DNA of 64,000 nt from Zooshikella ganghwensis DSM 15267. Its GTDB lineage: Bacteria > Pseudomonadota > Gammaproteobacteria > Pseudomonadales > Zooshikellaceae. Location: contig NZ_AUAF01000015.1 of the NCBI RefSeq assembly GCF_000428585.1, positions 1-64,000 of the forward strand, read 5' to 3'. Position 1 is the stretch's first letter. Each line of letters opens with the position of its first letter. The notes under the pieces are model-generated. The model had not been told where the DNA came from and did no database searches. It saw nothing but the letters and a program-made list of their open reading frames with translations. Shown in pieces: positions 45,909-55,571 of the stretch. Position numbers and translations under genes: made by a program.

Positions 45909-47835
45909 ACCGAAGAACAAAAGCAAGAAGATACCATTTTATATTTTTATTTCTATAATGGTATCGCTTGTCAATATGACTTCTTTTTTACTATTTCTAA
46001 ACTGGGGGCAACCCCGTTTAGAGACGGCAGTAGAGTCAACCCTTAAAACCAGAAATAAAAATGCATTAGATTTTTTCGCCAACAATATTAGAAATGATGT
46101 GCTATCTGGGAATGAAGAAGGGGTAAATCAAAAATGTCATTCCTTTTTACTTTATGACGAATCTATTACCAAAATCAATATATTATCAACAGATGGAAGG
46201 CAGCTCTGCAATCTAAGCAAAAGACTTCAATCGAACAGCATGACAATCACCAGCAGAATTTTCTTCAATGAAAGTACACCATCCTCTGAAACTATAGCTG
46301 CAACTATTTCAGTAGCTTTTTCAAGTGATATTGTTAAAGACATTTATGACGAGTATACCAGCACTATTCGAAATTCTTTATTTTTCAGCATTACCATTAG
46401 TACTTTTTTCCTAATCGTTGTTTCCTGTTTATCTTTTAATCCTATTAATAAACTTTCTGCCGTATTTACCCACTCTGATCTATCTACGCTTTCAGATCAA
46501 TCGATAATACCCAACTTACCAAACAGCTGGTTTAGGAAAATCATCAAAGAAGTCAGTATACTTTACGAAGGAAGTGAAATATTAATACGCCGAATGCTTG
46601 AGTATCAAAAAGAAGTTGTTAAAGCAGCACAATACAAGGCTGTCGCAAGAACCAGCCAAATATTAGCTCATGATATTCGTAAACCATTTTCAATGCTGCA
46701 AGGCACACTGGATATAATTGATACTCTTGAAGATCCCTGGCAGGCAAAAACAATAGCAAATAAAGCTATACCTGATATCAGGAGAGCCATAGCTTCGGTT
46801 AATGGCATGATTCAAGATGTAATGGAAGTTGGTGCAGACTCAAGTTTAACCACTGAAGAGTCTAGTTTAAGAGCACTTATTGAAAATGCACTTATTGAAA
46901 ACTTAAGGTATAACGAACACGCAAAAATACAAATTTATTATCAACTCAATCATACAAATAAGTTAAAAATTGACACGTTAAAAGTGCACCGGTTATTTTC
47001 AAATATCATTGGTAATGCAATTCAAGCAATGAATAATGAAGGAAAGCTTTGGTTTCACTCAGAGCAAACCCATAAATTTATAAAAATAACGATTGGCAAT
47101 AATAACAGTTACATATCGGAAGAAGACCGATACCGTCTATTTGATGCTTTTTTTACTAAAGGCAAGAAAGGGGGAACAGGTTTGGGGTTAGCCATCGCTA
47201 AAAAAATTGTGGAAGATCATGGTGGTAACATTCTTTGCCTTTCAACCCCCAATATTGGCACAGAGTTTATTTTCACACTTCCTATTGGTGAAAATCATGA
47301 GCTTGATATTAAGCACTGCTTACCCGTATCTGCCAATGAAATAAGGCAAACCCGACATAACTCCAGCACTTACAAACACCCCCTAGACAATAGTGGCGAA
47401 GAATATACCCTTGAACAAAGCATCATTAACTCACCAATAGAACGTAAAATAAAAATCCTAGTAACAGATGATGAACCTCTTTACAGAAATATAATTCGTA
47501 AACACTTTTCTGAAAACACATTGCTGGCAGATAAAATTGAGCTATGTTTTGCTTCCTCATGCCAAGAATCTGTAGCACTTGATAAACAAAACAAGTTCCA
47601 TATTATTATCATGGATATAGATCTCGGTGAAGAGAGTTTAGATGGTTTTGATACGGTTACAAACCTAAGGTCAGAAGGCTCAACAGCAAAAATTATTATC
47701 CATTCCAACCGTGTTACACTTGATTACAGTAACAATGTTCATGCTGTAGGGGCTCAAGGTTTTTTACCCAAGCCTCTTTTAAAAGTACACCTTTTGAAAA
47801 TAATTGATTCACTTATAAAAGAGAATGCCGTGTAA
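45898..47835 (+). CDS. Hybrid histidine kinase with C-terminal receiver domain
   Basis: ATG 45898 overlaps the previous stop and is preceded by GGAAAA, so I prefer it to an upstream GTG. The 645 residues have TM1 (about 13-33), a periplasmic region of about 120 residues, TM2 (about 160-185), HisKA with His258 in ILAHDIRKPFSMLQG, HATPase_c (NIIGNAIQAM, KGGTGLGLAIAKKIVEDHGGN) and a receiver (ILVTDDEPLYRNII, Asp573 in IIIMDIDLG, FLPKPLLKVHLL). No DNA-binding output is attached; the phosphate may go to another regulator, such as the receiver-like protein at 42712. Confidence 0.9.
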   Translation: MTNKPKNKSKKIPFYIFISIMVSLVNMTSFLLFLNWGQPRLETAVESTLKTRNKNALDFFANNIRNDVLSGNEEGVNQKCHSFLLYDESITKINILSTDGRQLCNLSKRLQSNSMTITSRIFFNESTPSSETIAATISVAFSSDIVKDIYDEYTSTIRNSLFFSITISTFFLIVVSCLSFNPINKLSAVFTHSDLSTLSDQSIIPNLPNSWFRKIIKEVSILYEGSEILIRRMLEYQKEVVKAAQYKAVARTSQILAHDIRKPFSMLQGTLDIIDTLEDPWQAKTIANKAIPDIRRAIASVNGMIQDVMEVGADSSLTTEESSLRALIENALIENLRYNEHAKIQIYYQLNHTNKLKIDTLKVHRLFSNIIGNAIQAMNNEGKLWFHSEQTHKFIKITIGNNNSYISEEDRYRLFDAFFTKGKKGGTGLGLAIAKKIVEDHGGNILCLSTPNIGTEFIFTLPIGENHELDIKHCLPVSANEIRQTRHNSSTYKHPLDNSGEEYTLEQSIINSPIERKIKILVTDDEPLYRNIIRKHFSENTLLADKIELCFASSCQESVALDKQNKFHIIIMDIDLGEESLDGFDTVTNLRSEGSTAKIIIHSNRVTLDYSNNVHAVGAQGFLPKPLLKVHLLKIIDSLIKENAV

Positions 47836-47837
47836 TA

Positions 47838-47980
47838 TATACCCAATACGAATGGTTTTTAAGTGCGGCCATCGAGTGACGAAGTCCCATGAGCCTATAT
47901 TACCCATGAGTTTATATTAATAGCTGATTGGGGTGAGGAGTGAAGATAACAAAACCTAGAAATCATTCATGAAGGGTATA
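47838..47980 (+). repeat. TATACCC/GGGTATA interspersed element, copy B
   Basis: This 143-bp copy begins TATACCCAATACGAATGG and ends CATTCATGAAGGGTATA. It carries a 17-bp internal duplication (CCCATGAGCCTATATTA then CCCATGAGTTTATATTA), which makes it longer than copy A. It starts two bases after the kinase stop codon. Confidence 0.88.
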
Positions 47981-47997
47981 GGTATAGCCACCTGTGT

Positions 47998-48417
47998 TTA
48001 GCCACCCAGCATTGGTAAATGCTTTATACGATGATACCTTAAGGCCATTGAAATACAGTGTTTTAATGGGGCAATGGGAATCGAGTCTTTTATGTTAAAC
48101 ATAATGGCTCGGTTCCCTTCAAAATGAAATATATCCCGATAAAGAACCTTAAAAGTACTTATCAATGTTGTTTTACAATTAAAATATACAACACAGTAAT
48201 CTGGATTTTTTTCCTTCCAATCAATTCGAATCGTGCTACCACCTTTTACCAAGTAACTTGGCTCGCCCCATTTAAGGCTTTCTTCAATAGTGATACTGGC
48301 ATCTAACTCATTGGCCGCCTCAAAGATCAAACTACGCAAATAAAGCAACTTCTGCCGGATGTCAGGAGGATATGAATTAAACTTAGCTGATACTTGCTCG
48401 CTTGATATTGTATTCAC
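47998..48417 (-). CDS. DUF1801 family protein
   Basis: The 139-residue soluble protein shows the family pattern: YPPDIRQKLLYLRSLIFEAA, ITIEESLKWGEPSYLVKGGSTIRIDW, DYCVVYFNCKT and, near the end, SMALRYHRIKHL. Proteins of this YdhG-like group have no established function. It abuts the repeat copy B at its 3' end. Confidence 0.8.
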   Translation of the reverse strand: MNTISSEQVSAKFNSYPPDIRQKLLYLRSLIFEAANELDASITIEESLKWGEPSYLVKGGSTIRIDWKEKNPDYCVVYFNCKTTLISTFKVLYRDIFHFEGNRAIMFNIKDSIPIAPLKHCISMALRYHRIKHLPMLGG

Positions 48418-48448
48418 TTGAAGCTAACGCCATTCTGGCAATATAAAT

Positions 48449-48988
48449 TTACGATGATAAATATTGATTTTTTAATTTTACGTAATTATCTGCACTGTAA
48501 CGAAAGTATTCCATTTCCATGTCAGTCAGCTCTCTCACAGGGCGTGCAGGCGTGCCTACATATAAGTATCCACTATTTAATCTTTTACCAGGAGGAACAA
48601 CACTACCAGCACCAACAACTACATGAGAACAGACATGTGCGCCATCCATAATGGTTGCACCCATGCCAATCAATACCTGATCATCAATGGTACAGCCATG
48701 CAAGATGGCTTTATGCCCAACCGTTACCTCGTTACCAATCTGCAAAGGATACCCCTCTGGGTTGTATGAGCTGGCATGGGTTATATGTAACACAGAACCA
48801 TCTTGAATACTGGTTCGATCTCCGATACGAATCCAGTTCATATCCCCCCGAATCACAGTCGCAGGCCATATAGAGCAATCTTCACCAATGACCACATCCC
48901 CAATCACAACAGCAGCTGGATCAACATAAGCACTATCAGCAACAACAGGGGATTTATCTTGAAATGAACGTAATGGTGAATAACTCAT
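48449..48988 (-). CDS. Gamma-class carbonic anhydrase-like protein (YrdA type)
   Basis: ATG 48988 gives the usual 179-residue length; the ORF before it is not family-like. The left-handed beta-helix hexapeptide repeats are clear: VDPAAVVIGDVVIGEDCSIWPATVIRGDMNWIRIGDRTSIQDGSVLHITH, VTVGHKAILHGCTIDDQVLIGMGA. The three metal His sites (HITH, GHKAILHG) look present. Members bind zinc or iron; activity varies by member. Confidence 0.9.
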   Translation of the reverse strand: MSYSPLRSFQDKSPVVADSAYVDPAAVVIGDVVIGEDCSIWPATVIRGDMNWIRIGDRTSIQDGSVLHITHASSYNPEGYPLQIGNEVTVGHKAILHGCTIDDQVLIGMGATIMDGAHVCSHVVVGAGSVVPPGKRLNSGYLYVGTPARPVRELTDMEMEYFRYSADNYVKLKNQYLSS

Positions 48989-49340
48989 ATTGCTGGTTCC
49001 ACTAAAATCAGGATGGGAGCAGTCTTGCCCACAGTTCATGATGTTTTTAACTGTGAACAAAACCGATATTTTAGCAACCTACATCCTTTTCAACAATCAA
49101 TACACTTGCAATAGAATACCTTCTGTCACCCTCTCAATGACTATGGCCTGTTAACAGCTTCCCGTTTAGCGATGCCCTTTAATACCCAATATTCTTGAAA
49201 AACGGCTGTTTCACCCCAATCTCTAAATACAACAGAAAGCTTCGCAAGCAGTCTATAATAATCTCCAACTTGGCATATTGCGACGCTACCTAGCTATATC
49301 CACAAAGATGGGTATGGAATTCCAAAGGATCGATTTTTTT

Positions 49341-51389
49341 ATGACATCACCAAACAACCCCCTTTTAACTGATTATGAACTTCCGCCCTTTTCCTTAATT
49401 AAGCCTGAGCATGTCGAGCCAGCTATCAGCCTGCTTATTGAGGAATGTAAAAACCACATCGACAAAACACTTGCAGAAGTCAGCCACTTTACCTGGGAAA
49501 ACCTGGTTGAACCGCTGGAGATCATGGGCAATAAATTATCCAAAGCCTGGTCACCCGTTAGTCACTTAAACTCCGTTTTGAACAGTGATGAACTAAGACA
49601 AGCGTACAATGCCTGCCTGCCCAAACTATCCGAATATGGCACTTGGCTAGGACAACATAAGAAGCTTTATACTGCCTATAAAGATATTGCTGACTCTCCT
49701 GAATACTCATCTCTGGATAAAGCCCAAAAAAAAGTCATAAAAAATGCCTTGCGTGACTTTCATTTATCGGGTGTCGATTTAGAAGGTGAAAAAAAGCAGC
49801 GGTATGGTGAAATTCGTCAACGAATGTCAGAGCTCACCAGCAAATACGCCGAAAATGTCTTGGATGCTACACAAGCATGGAGCAAATTACTTAAAGATAA
49901 AGAAGCGCTGGCAGGTCTGCCAGATAGCGCATTAGAACAAGCTGCTGCATTGGCAGAAGCTAAAGGGGAAACAGGGTACCTGTTAACGCTTGACTTCCCC
50001 TCATATTTGCCAGTAATGACTTACGCTAAAGACCGTACATTACGACAGGAAATGTACACTGCATACAGTACTAGAGCATCTGATCAAGGTCCTAATGCTG
50101 GCGAGTTTGATAACAGTCCACTGATGAACGAAATTTTATCGCTTCGTCAGGAATTAGCAGAGTTACTAGGCTTTAAAAACTACGCTGAGTATTCACTTGC
50201 CACTAAGATGGCAGAATCAACTGAGCAAGTGACTTCATTTCTTCATGATCTTGCCAAGCGGAGTCGACCTCAGGCACAGCGTGAATTCTCTGAGTTACAA
50301 CACTTTGCGCACTCACTTGATAAAATTGAACAGCTGGCAGCATGGGATGTTGCTTACTATGCTGAGCAACTTAAACATGAGCGTTATGAAATAAACCAAG
50401 AATTATTACGCCCCTACTTTCCTGTAGAAAAAGTCATCAATGGTATGTTCAGTGTTGTACAACAACTGTTTGATATTTCCATTGAAATAACCTCTGACGT
50501 TGATACCTGGCATCCCGATGTCCGTTTTTATCAAATTAAACGTGGGCAAACCTTAATAGGACAATTTTATTTAGACCTGTTTGCCCGTGCTAATAAGCGC
50601 GGTGGCGCTTGGATGGATGAATGCCGTGTCCGCATTAAACAGGCAGAACACCTTCAGTTACCTGTGGCTTATCTGGTCTGCAACTTTACCCCTCCTGTTG
50701 GCGACAAACCATCACTGTTAACTCATGACGAAGTAACGACACTATTCCATGAGTTTGGCCATGGGCTGCATCATATGCTGACCAAAATTGATTACTCTGA
50801 CGTGTCAGGAATCAATGGCGTCGCCTGGGATGCAGTGGAACTTCCCAGTCAGTTTTTAGAGAACTGGTGTTGGGAGCCAGAAGCACTACAAATAATATCA
50901 GGTCACTATCAAACGGGTGAAACCTTACCTCAAGACATGTTAGAGCGTATGTTGGCAGCGAAAAACTTTCAGTCAGCGATGTTTATGGTTCGTCAATTAG
51001 AGTTTTCACTTTTTGATTTTCTTTTACATAAAGACTACACACCCAATATCAATATACAACAGGTGTTAGACCAAGTAAGAGAAGAAGTTGCGGTTGTACC
51101 AGCCCCAGCATTTAATCGCTTTCAACATGGTTTTAGTCATATTTTTGCAGGTGGCTACGCGGCAGGTTACTACAGTTACAAATGGGCAGAAGTTTTATCT
51201 GCGGATGCTTTTTCGCGTTTTGAAGAAGAAGGGATTTTCAATAAAGAAACAGGTAAATGTTTCCTTGAATCTATTTTAGAACGTGGTGGTTCAGAAGAAC
51301 CCATGGACCTCTTCAAACGCTTCAGAGGCAGAGAGCCCGACATAACACCATTACTCAGACACAGTGGGATTATTGCTGATGTCGCATAA
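49341..51389 (+). CDS. prlC: Oligopeptidase A (M3 metallopeptidase)
   Basis: ATG 49341 (MTSPNNPLLTDYELPPFSLIKPEHV) matches the normal start of the family; the ORF extends 21 codons upstream without support. The 682 residues include the zinc motif HEFGH in TTLFHEFGHGLHHML and the downstream Glu segment (ELPSQFLENWCWEP). The enzyme degrades short peptides, including cleaved signal peptides, in the cytoplasm. AAGGAT lies about 11 bases upstream. yheV overlaps its end, as in E. coli. Confidence 0.95.
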   Translation: MTSPNNPLLTDYELPPFSLIKPEHVEPAISLLIEECKNHIDKTLAEVSHFTWENLVEPLEIMGNKLSKAWSPVSHLNSVLNSDELRQAYNACLPKLSEYGTWLGQHKKLYTAYKDIADSPEYSSLDKAQKKVIKNALRDFHLSGVDLEGEKKQRYGEIRQRMSELTSKYAENVLDATQAWSKLLKDKEALAGLPDSALEQAAALAEAKGETGYLLTLDFPSYLPVMTYAKDRTLRQEMYTAYSTRASDQGPNAGEFDNSPLMNEILSLRQELAELLGFKNYAEYSLATKMAESTEQVTSFLHDLAKRSRPQAQREFSELQHFAHSLDKIEQLAAWDVAYYAEQLKHERYEINQELLRPYFPVEKVINGMFSVVQQLFDISIEITSDVDTWHPDVRFYQIKRGQTLIGQFYLDLFARANKRGGAWMDECRVRIKQAEHLQLPVAYLVCNFTPPVGDKPSLLTHDEVTTLFHEFGHGLHHMLTKIDYSDVSGINGVAWDAVELPSQFLENWCWEPEALQIISGHYQTGETLPQDMLERMLAAKNFQSAMFMVRQLEFSLFDFLLHKDYTPNINIQQVLDQVREEVAVVPAPAFNRFQHGFSHIFAGGYAAGYYSYKWAEVLSADAFSRFEEEGIFNKETGKCFLESILERGGSEEPMDLFKRFRGREPDITPLLRHSGIIADVA

Positions 51390-51660
51390 TATCAAGAAAC
51401 GTTTTATTGCTGGCGCGGTTTGTCCGCGCTGTGCAGAAATGGATCGAATAGTTGTATTCGAGCAAGAAGGCCAACAACGACGAGAATGTGTGGCCTGTGG
51501 ATATTCCGATATCCTTATCATCAAGCCTGACCAAGTAGAAATACCCACCCGAGTCACTCCTGAGGATAAAAAGAAAGAAGATGTCCCTCCTCAACCTATT
51601 AAATTCTTCCCAAATCCTCGGCTAAAAAAACAGTCAGAAAAAAACAATAAAACTGACTAA
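51379..51660 (+). CDS. yheV: YheV-type zinc ribbon protein
   Basis: ATG 51379 overlaps the prlC stop. The 93 residues contain two CxxC pairs, CPRC and CVAC, in AGAVCPRCAEMDRIVVFEQEGQQRRECVACGYSD. Then follows a charged tail. A small zinc ribbon gene after prlC is known in E. coli and relatives. The function is unknown. Confidence 0.9.
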   Translation: MSHNIKKRFIAGAVCPRCAEMDRIVVFEQEGQQRRECVACGYSDILIIKPDQVEIPTRVTPEDKKKEDVPPQPIKFFPNPRLKKQSEKNNKTD

Positions 51661-51688
51661 TTCATACTGAGTTTACCACCAGTAATAC

Positions 51689-51727
51689 TATACCCTTTTT
51701 ATCAGTTATATAGCTTAAAAGGGTATA
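51689..51727. terminator. Inverted repeat after yheV
   Basis: TATACCCTTTT (51689-51699) and AAAAGGGTATA (51717-51727) form a perfect 11-bp stem with a 17-nt loop, 28 bp after yheV. It may end the prlC-yheV transcript. The outer sequence resembles the ends of the interspersed element, so it may instead be a remnant. Confidence 0.5.
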
Positions 51728-51799
51728 TTTCATATATTTATAAAGAACCATATATATGCTATATGGGTAACTCAAAAATATAGCATTTCAGGATTCTAT

Positions 51800-52270
51800 A
51801 TGAATAAATTATGTCTGACCTTAGTTTGGTTTGCTGCCTGCCCAGCGCTAGCTTACCAATTAGAATTTTCGTGGTTTGAGTCTCATGCTGTTAACTGTGA
51901 AAATTTAAGTGATAAATTAGAAGATACTGTATCTTTTGCAGAGCCAGATATGAGTAGCTTTCGTAAGCTATTAACAGTTACTGTTCCTGCAAACTCAACA
52001 GGAACTATTCACCGCTATATTGAAACACCAACCATGAAAATTACTGTCGCTGGTAGTATTACAGGAAATGAGAAAAAATACATTAATACTCACCTATATC
52101 TGATAGAATTAAGCGATGATGAGGATCTATCAATCACCGACAATACCACCTCTTTGAAAAAAAATAAGCTGTTTATACTCAGAAATGAGCAAACATGTGT
52201 TCGGTCATTATCCAACCTGCTTGATGACCAAAAAACACACATAATTACAACGGTTAAGTGGATTGATTAA
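51800..52270 (+). CDS. Secreted hypothetical protein
   Basis: The 156-residue protein has a clean signal peptide (MNKLCLTLVWFAACPALA, cleavage near residue 18). The mature part is beta-rich, with two cysteines (near 31 and 133) that could pair. I recognise no family. It lies upstream of the toxin-like gene on the same strand, separated by 670 bp, so no operon link is implied. Confidence 0.7.
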   Translation: MNKLCLTLVWFAACPALAYQLEFSWFESHAVNCENLSDKLEDTVSFAEPDMSSFRKLLTVTVPANSTGTIHRYIETPTMKITVAGSITGNEKKYINTHLYLIELSDDEDLSITDNTTSLKKNKLFILRNEQTCVRSLSNLLDDQKTHIITTVKWID

Positions 52271-52940
52271 TTCGAGTAATCACATATTACTGAAAACCCA
52301 TTTCTTGACTCAAATCAACAAGAAATAATACTGGCAATTAAGTACTCCATTTTAAAATATCATTTTCTTTTAATCTATGTAACAATCAAATAACAGTTTG
52401 AGTTAATAAAATTAAACGACTCAATATAACATTCATTTTTTTATATCATAAACCATTTAATACTTGGCACTACTTAAAATGATGAAAACCAACTATTTAT
52501 CATCATACCATCTTCTAACTTTTATATTATTCAATACTGAATATCTAATCACTATAGCCTATCAAGCAAAATTAGAACTTAAAAATACATTATATATTGT
52601 AAAAGCTCCCAACAACTCCCCTTAAAAACACATCATATAAAAATTAACGACTAAGAAGGCTATGTTTTAACCGTTTATTTTTTGACTTTCTTACTCGTCC
52701 AAAATATAAATTTGCCCTTAAAGACTAACTCATTAAAGTTAGCAGCATATTTATTAGATTATAAAAGTGGCAACCAAGCGGATTTCATCTTAGTCATTAA
52801 TCATCATTGCCTTGTATTAAGTTAACCCATAGATTGAGAAATATAACTTATTAACACAGCCATCATATAAATATTTTTATATATTTGCAATATCGTGCAA
52901 TTTATTTTTTCAATAATGTATTTTTAGGAAAATTTTTTTT
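52271..52940. other. AT-rich gap before the ADP-ribosyltransferase gene
   Basis: These 670 bp are strongly AT-rich. The only ORF is a 48-codon frame at 52479-52625 (MMKTNYLSSYHLLTF...), which lacks a ribosome site, so I do not call it. AGGAAAATTTT lies just before the toxin ATG. The base composition suggests horizontally acquired DNA. Confidence 0.5.
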
Positions 52941-55571
52941 ATGACAGATGTAACAATAACACAACCTACTCTGAATGGAGATTTACAATTAGACCAGAAA
53001 TCATTGGTTGCCGCTAGAGTATTTGCAGTAAAAAAGATTTTAGGTGATGCAGCAGCCAACAAAGAAGATGAACAACTTCTTGAAATAGCCAATGATATTC
53101 ATTCTAAAGCAGAGCAAGCAAATGCTACACAACTAGAAAAAGATGAATCAGTTTTACTCTATAATCAAGAAAGCTTAGTTTGGGCTAAAAATAATGACTT
53201 TACAGGGCTTTTAGGCAACGATAATACTGAAAAACGGTTACAGGCTTTTAAAGACAGTTGGTCTTTAGCGCTTGAACCGCCAATATTACCACTGTTTAAA
53301 AGTAGAACCCAATTAGCGGAAGAAGAGGTAAATCGTCGTTATCCTGATGAGAATTATGCAGCTGAATTACTCAGACCCCAAAGTGGAACGAATTTATCAA
53401 CTGAAATTCTCACTAAACAGCAGGTCATTACACATTATAAAAACGATCCCAGTGTGTTGCATAAGTACTACGACCAGTTTTCAAACTATATTTCACAGAA
53501 TTTAGAGCGCTATGTGAGTGGAAAGGCCTACAGCATCTTAAATAGAAATGGCGTTAAGTGGACTCTTCGAGATCAGCCTTTTCAAGCTGTTTGGAAAATA
53601 ACCAGGATAACAGAAAAAGTAAAAACAATACCAATGCCAGCTTCTTTAGATGGTCGTCTTATAATTGATTCAGAAGATATCGACCGTCTTGATGGAGAAA
53701 GCTACTTATTCAAAGACGCAGATGGACATTTTGGATTAGTGAAACCTGACGGTAATTTATACTTTTATCCAAAAACATATCAAGAGTCTCAACTTGTCCA
53801 TAATAATATTCCGACTGAACAAGCAGTTAGATTAGGCCTAGCTATTCCTAAAACAGCTAATTCATTGAAAATAAACATTGAATGTGAACGTCTATCAATT
53901 GATGGCAGCCTTAAGCGAGCTTGGCAAATTCCGCTGTTTATTGAAACAGTAAAATTTAAATATAACCCTATGGATGGGCTTAATGTAAATAATTTTGGAA
54001 AAACACAAAAGGACATCGTTGTCGGTGGAGGTTTATCAGGTCCACCTTCTATTTTATTTGAAACCAAATTTGGGTATTTTGGTTTAGTTAGGCCCGATAA
54101 CTCAATTTTTTGGTACAACAAAGATTATAATCCACTGGTGAAAGGAGAACCCGGTTATACATCAATCGCTATAGCCTTAAACCTCAAGCCAAGTGAAAAG
54201 CATATAGGCTGGAAACGAGACTTTTATCCAATTAATCAGCTTAACAATACTGTAGAAGAAAACAAAATAAATCAACATGCTCATTTAAATTCACTCAACA
54301 AAGTAATAGAGCATAATACATCTATTTATTATCAGAAAGTCATCCGCCAATGGAAAACAAGCCATTATCAGGCCGATGGCTTCGAGTTATTTTGTAGAGC
54401 GATTATCCCCTTTTATGAAGTTATTCATAATGAAATTTTTGATCAAGACTACAATTTTGAATTTAAAGATATTGCGCTTGATGTCGCTGATTTAACATTT
54501 ACCTTAGCCACTGTTGGAGTTGGGGCAGTAGGTGGTATCAAAGCAATCCGAGCTGCTATTACTGCAGCCAAAACGTTGCAAGGAGCTAGCCGAGCCGCCA
54601 AAGCCTCTGCAGCTATCCGCACCTTATTAAAATCGACAAAAACCAGCTCCTTTTTACGCAGAGCCGGCAAAGAATTAACAGACTTTGTGCTACCAGTATT
54701 TACAGCAAAAAATGCTGCAACAACAGTAGTCAGGGCTGGAGTATCAGGTACCACAAGCTTAGTAACTAAGCTTAGGTCTGTTTTAAAGGCTAGTGATGAA
54801 TCTGTTGATCTCTTAGGCTCAGTGAGTAGATTTGCTTTTGGAGAAGCCACAAACACTCAAATTCTAGATCATTTATATTCAGAAGTAGTCAATTTAGCCG
54901 GTAAACATGTCCATGTCCCGAGCAGCATAACCTTAGCCCGACTCAAAGCAAGCCTACAGGAAGGAGCTAATCGGTCTATCCCAGATACACTTTATCGAGG
55001 CCAATCTGGAGCCCCCTCAGGAGCAGGACTACCCCGGGCATTAGGAGCAGCAGCGCCTACAACTGATGAGTTTTTAGTAGACCTTATCAAACATACATCA
55101 AACTCAGGGGGTAGTGGAGGAAAAAGCCTTTCTTTATCCAGTGATGCGAGCTTGGCTCGCTCAGTGGCAAATACTCGCCCTAGTGGACGAGTATATAAAA
55201 TTGATACAACTCAAAACCCAGATATGTTTCGTAGTATTGAAGACATTTTGTTAGAAGAAGGACCGCGTTTAGTAAAAGAAGGGAAATTACCACCTGGACG
55301 TTTGAAAAATGCCATTATCCATGTATATAGCAGTAGAACTGAGCAAGAGATTTTCTACATGGGTGGTGATATTCCAGCAGAGATTGTCGAAATGACACCT
55401 TGGCGGCCTGCAAATGAACTATCTGAAACCACATCAATTCAAGATAACAGTAAACAGCTAGTTCAATCAATGGCAAGCTTCACAGATAAGTCTTCAGACT
55501 CCAGTGGAGTTTCTGTTGACCTTTCCCGCACTAGCCATGAAGCTGTGTCCTTACCCATAAACAATAGCTAG
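52941..55571 (+). CDS. Large ADP-ribosyltransferase toxin candidate (cholera/LT-type catalytic domain)
   Basis: The 876-residue protein has no signal peptide. Residues about 250-430 hold two diverged copies of a unit reading F.DADGHFGLVKPDGNLYFY and F.TKFGYFGLVRPDNSIFWY. A hydrophobic helical segment follows near 510-560 (IALDVADLTFTLATVGVGAVGG), like the central regions of dermonecrotic-type toxins. The C-terminal domain has the R-S-E pattern of ADP-ribosyltransferases: Arg686 in LYRGQS, Ser729/731/733 in KSLSLSSD, then GRVYKID, and Glu801-Gln-Glu803 in TEQEIFYMGGDIPAEIVEM. The last resembles the EQEVSALGGIP of cholera and heat-labile toxins. No secretion genes adjoin it. The target is unknown. 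Confidence 0.8.
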   Translation: MTDVTITQPTLNGDLQLDQKSLVAARVFAVKKILGDAAANKEDEQLLEIANDIHSKAEQANATQLEKDESVLLYNQESLVWAKNNDFTGLLGNDNTEKRLQAFKDSWSLALEPPILPLFKSRTQLAEEEVNRRYPDENYAAELLRPQSGTNLSTEILTKQQVITHYKNDPSVLHKYYDQFSNYISQNLERYVSGKAYSILNRNGVKWTLRDQPFQAVWKITRITEKVKTIPMPASLDGRLIIDSEDIDRLDGESYLFKDADGHFGLVKPDGNLYFYPKTYQESQLVHNNIPTEQAVRLGLAIPKTANSLKINIECERLSIDGSLKRAWQIPLFIETVKFKYNPMDGLNVNNFGKTQKDIVVGGGLSGPPSILFETKFGYFGLVRPDNSIFWYNKDYNPLVKGEPGYTSIAIALNLKPSEKHIGWKRDFYPINQLNNTVEENKINQHAHLNSLNKVIEHNTSIYYQKVIRQWKTSHYQADGFELFCRAIIPFYEVIHNEIFDQDYNFEFKDIALDVADLTFTLATVGVGAVGGIKAIRAAITAAKTLQGASRAAKASAAIRTLLKSTKTSSFLRRAGKELTDFVLPVFTAKNAATTVVRAGVSGTTSLVTKLRSVLKASDESVDLLGSVSRFAFGEATNTQILDHLYSEVVNLAGKHVHVPSSITLARLKASLQEGANRSIPDTLYRGQSGAPSGAGLPRALGAAAPTTDEFLVDLIKHTSNSGGSGGKSLSLSSDASLARSVANTRPSGRVYKIDTTQNPDMFRSIEDILLEEGPRLVKEGKLPPGRLKNAIIHVYSSRTEQEIFYMGGDIPAEIVEMTPWRPANELSETTSIQDNSKQLVQSMASFTDKSSDSSGVSVDLSRTSHEAVSLPINNS

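Noticed and set aside
51689-51727. Seventh copy of the TATACCC element
   Set aside because: Only the outermost TATACCC/GGGTATA match; the CGAATG part and the core are missing. A terminator hairpin is as likely.
52479-52625. Small 48-codon gene before the toxin
   Set aside because: No ribosome binding site, no recognisable domain, and AT-rich context in which such frames are common.
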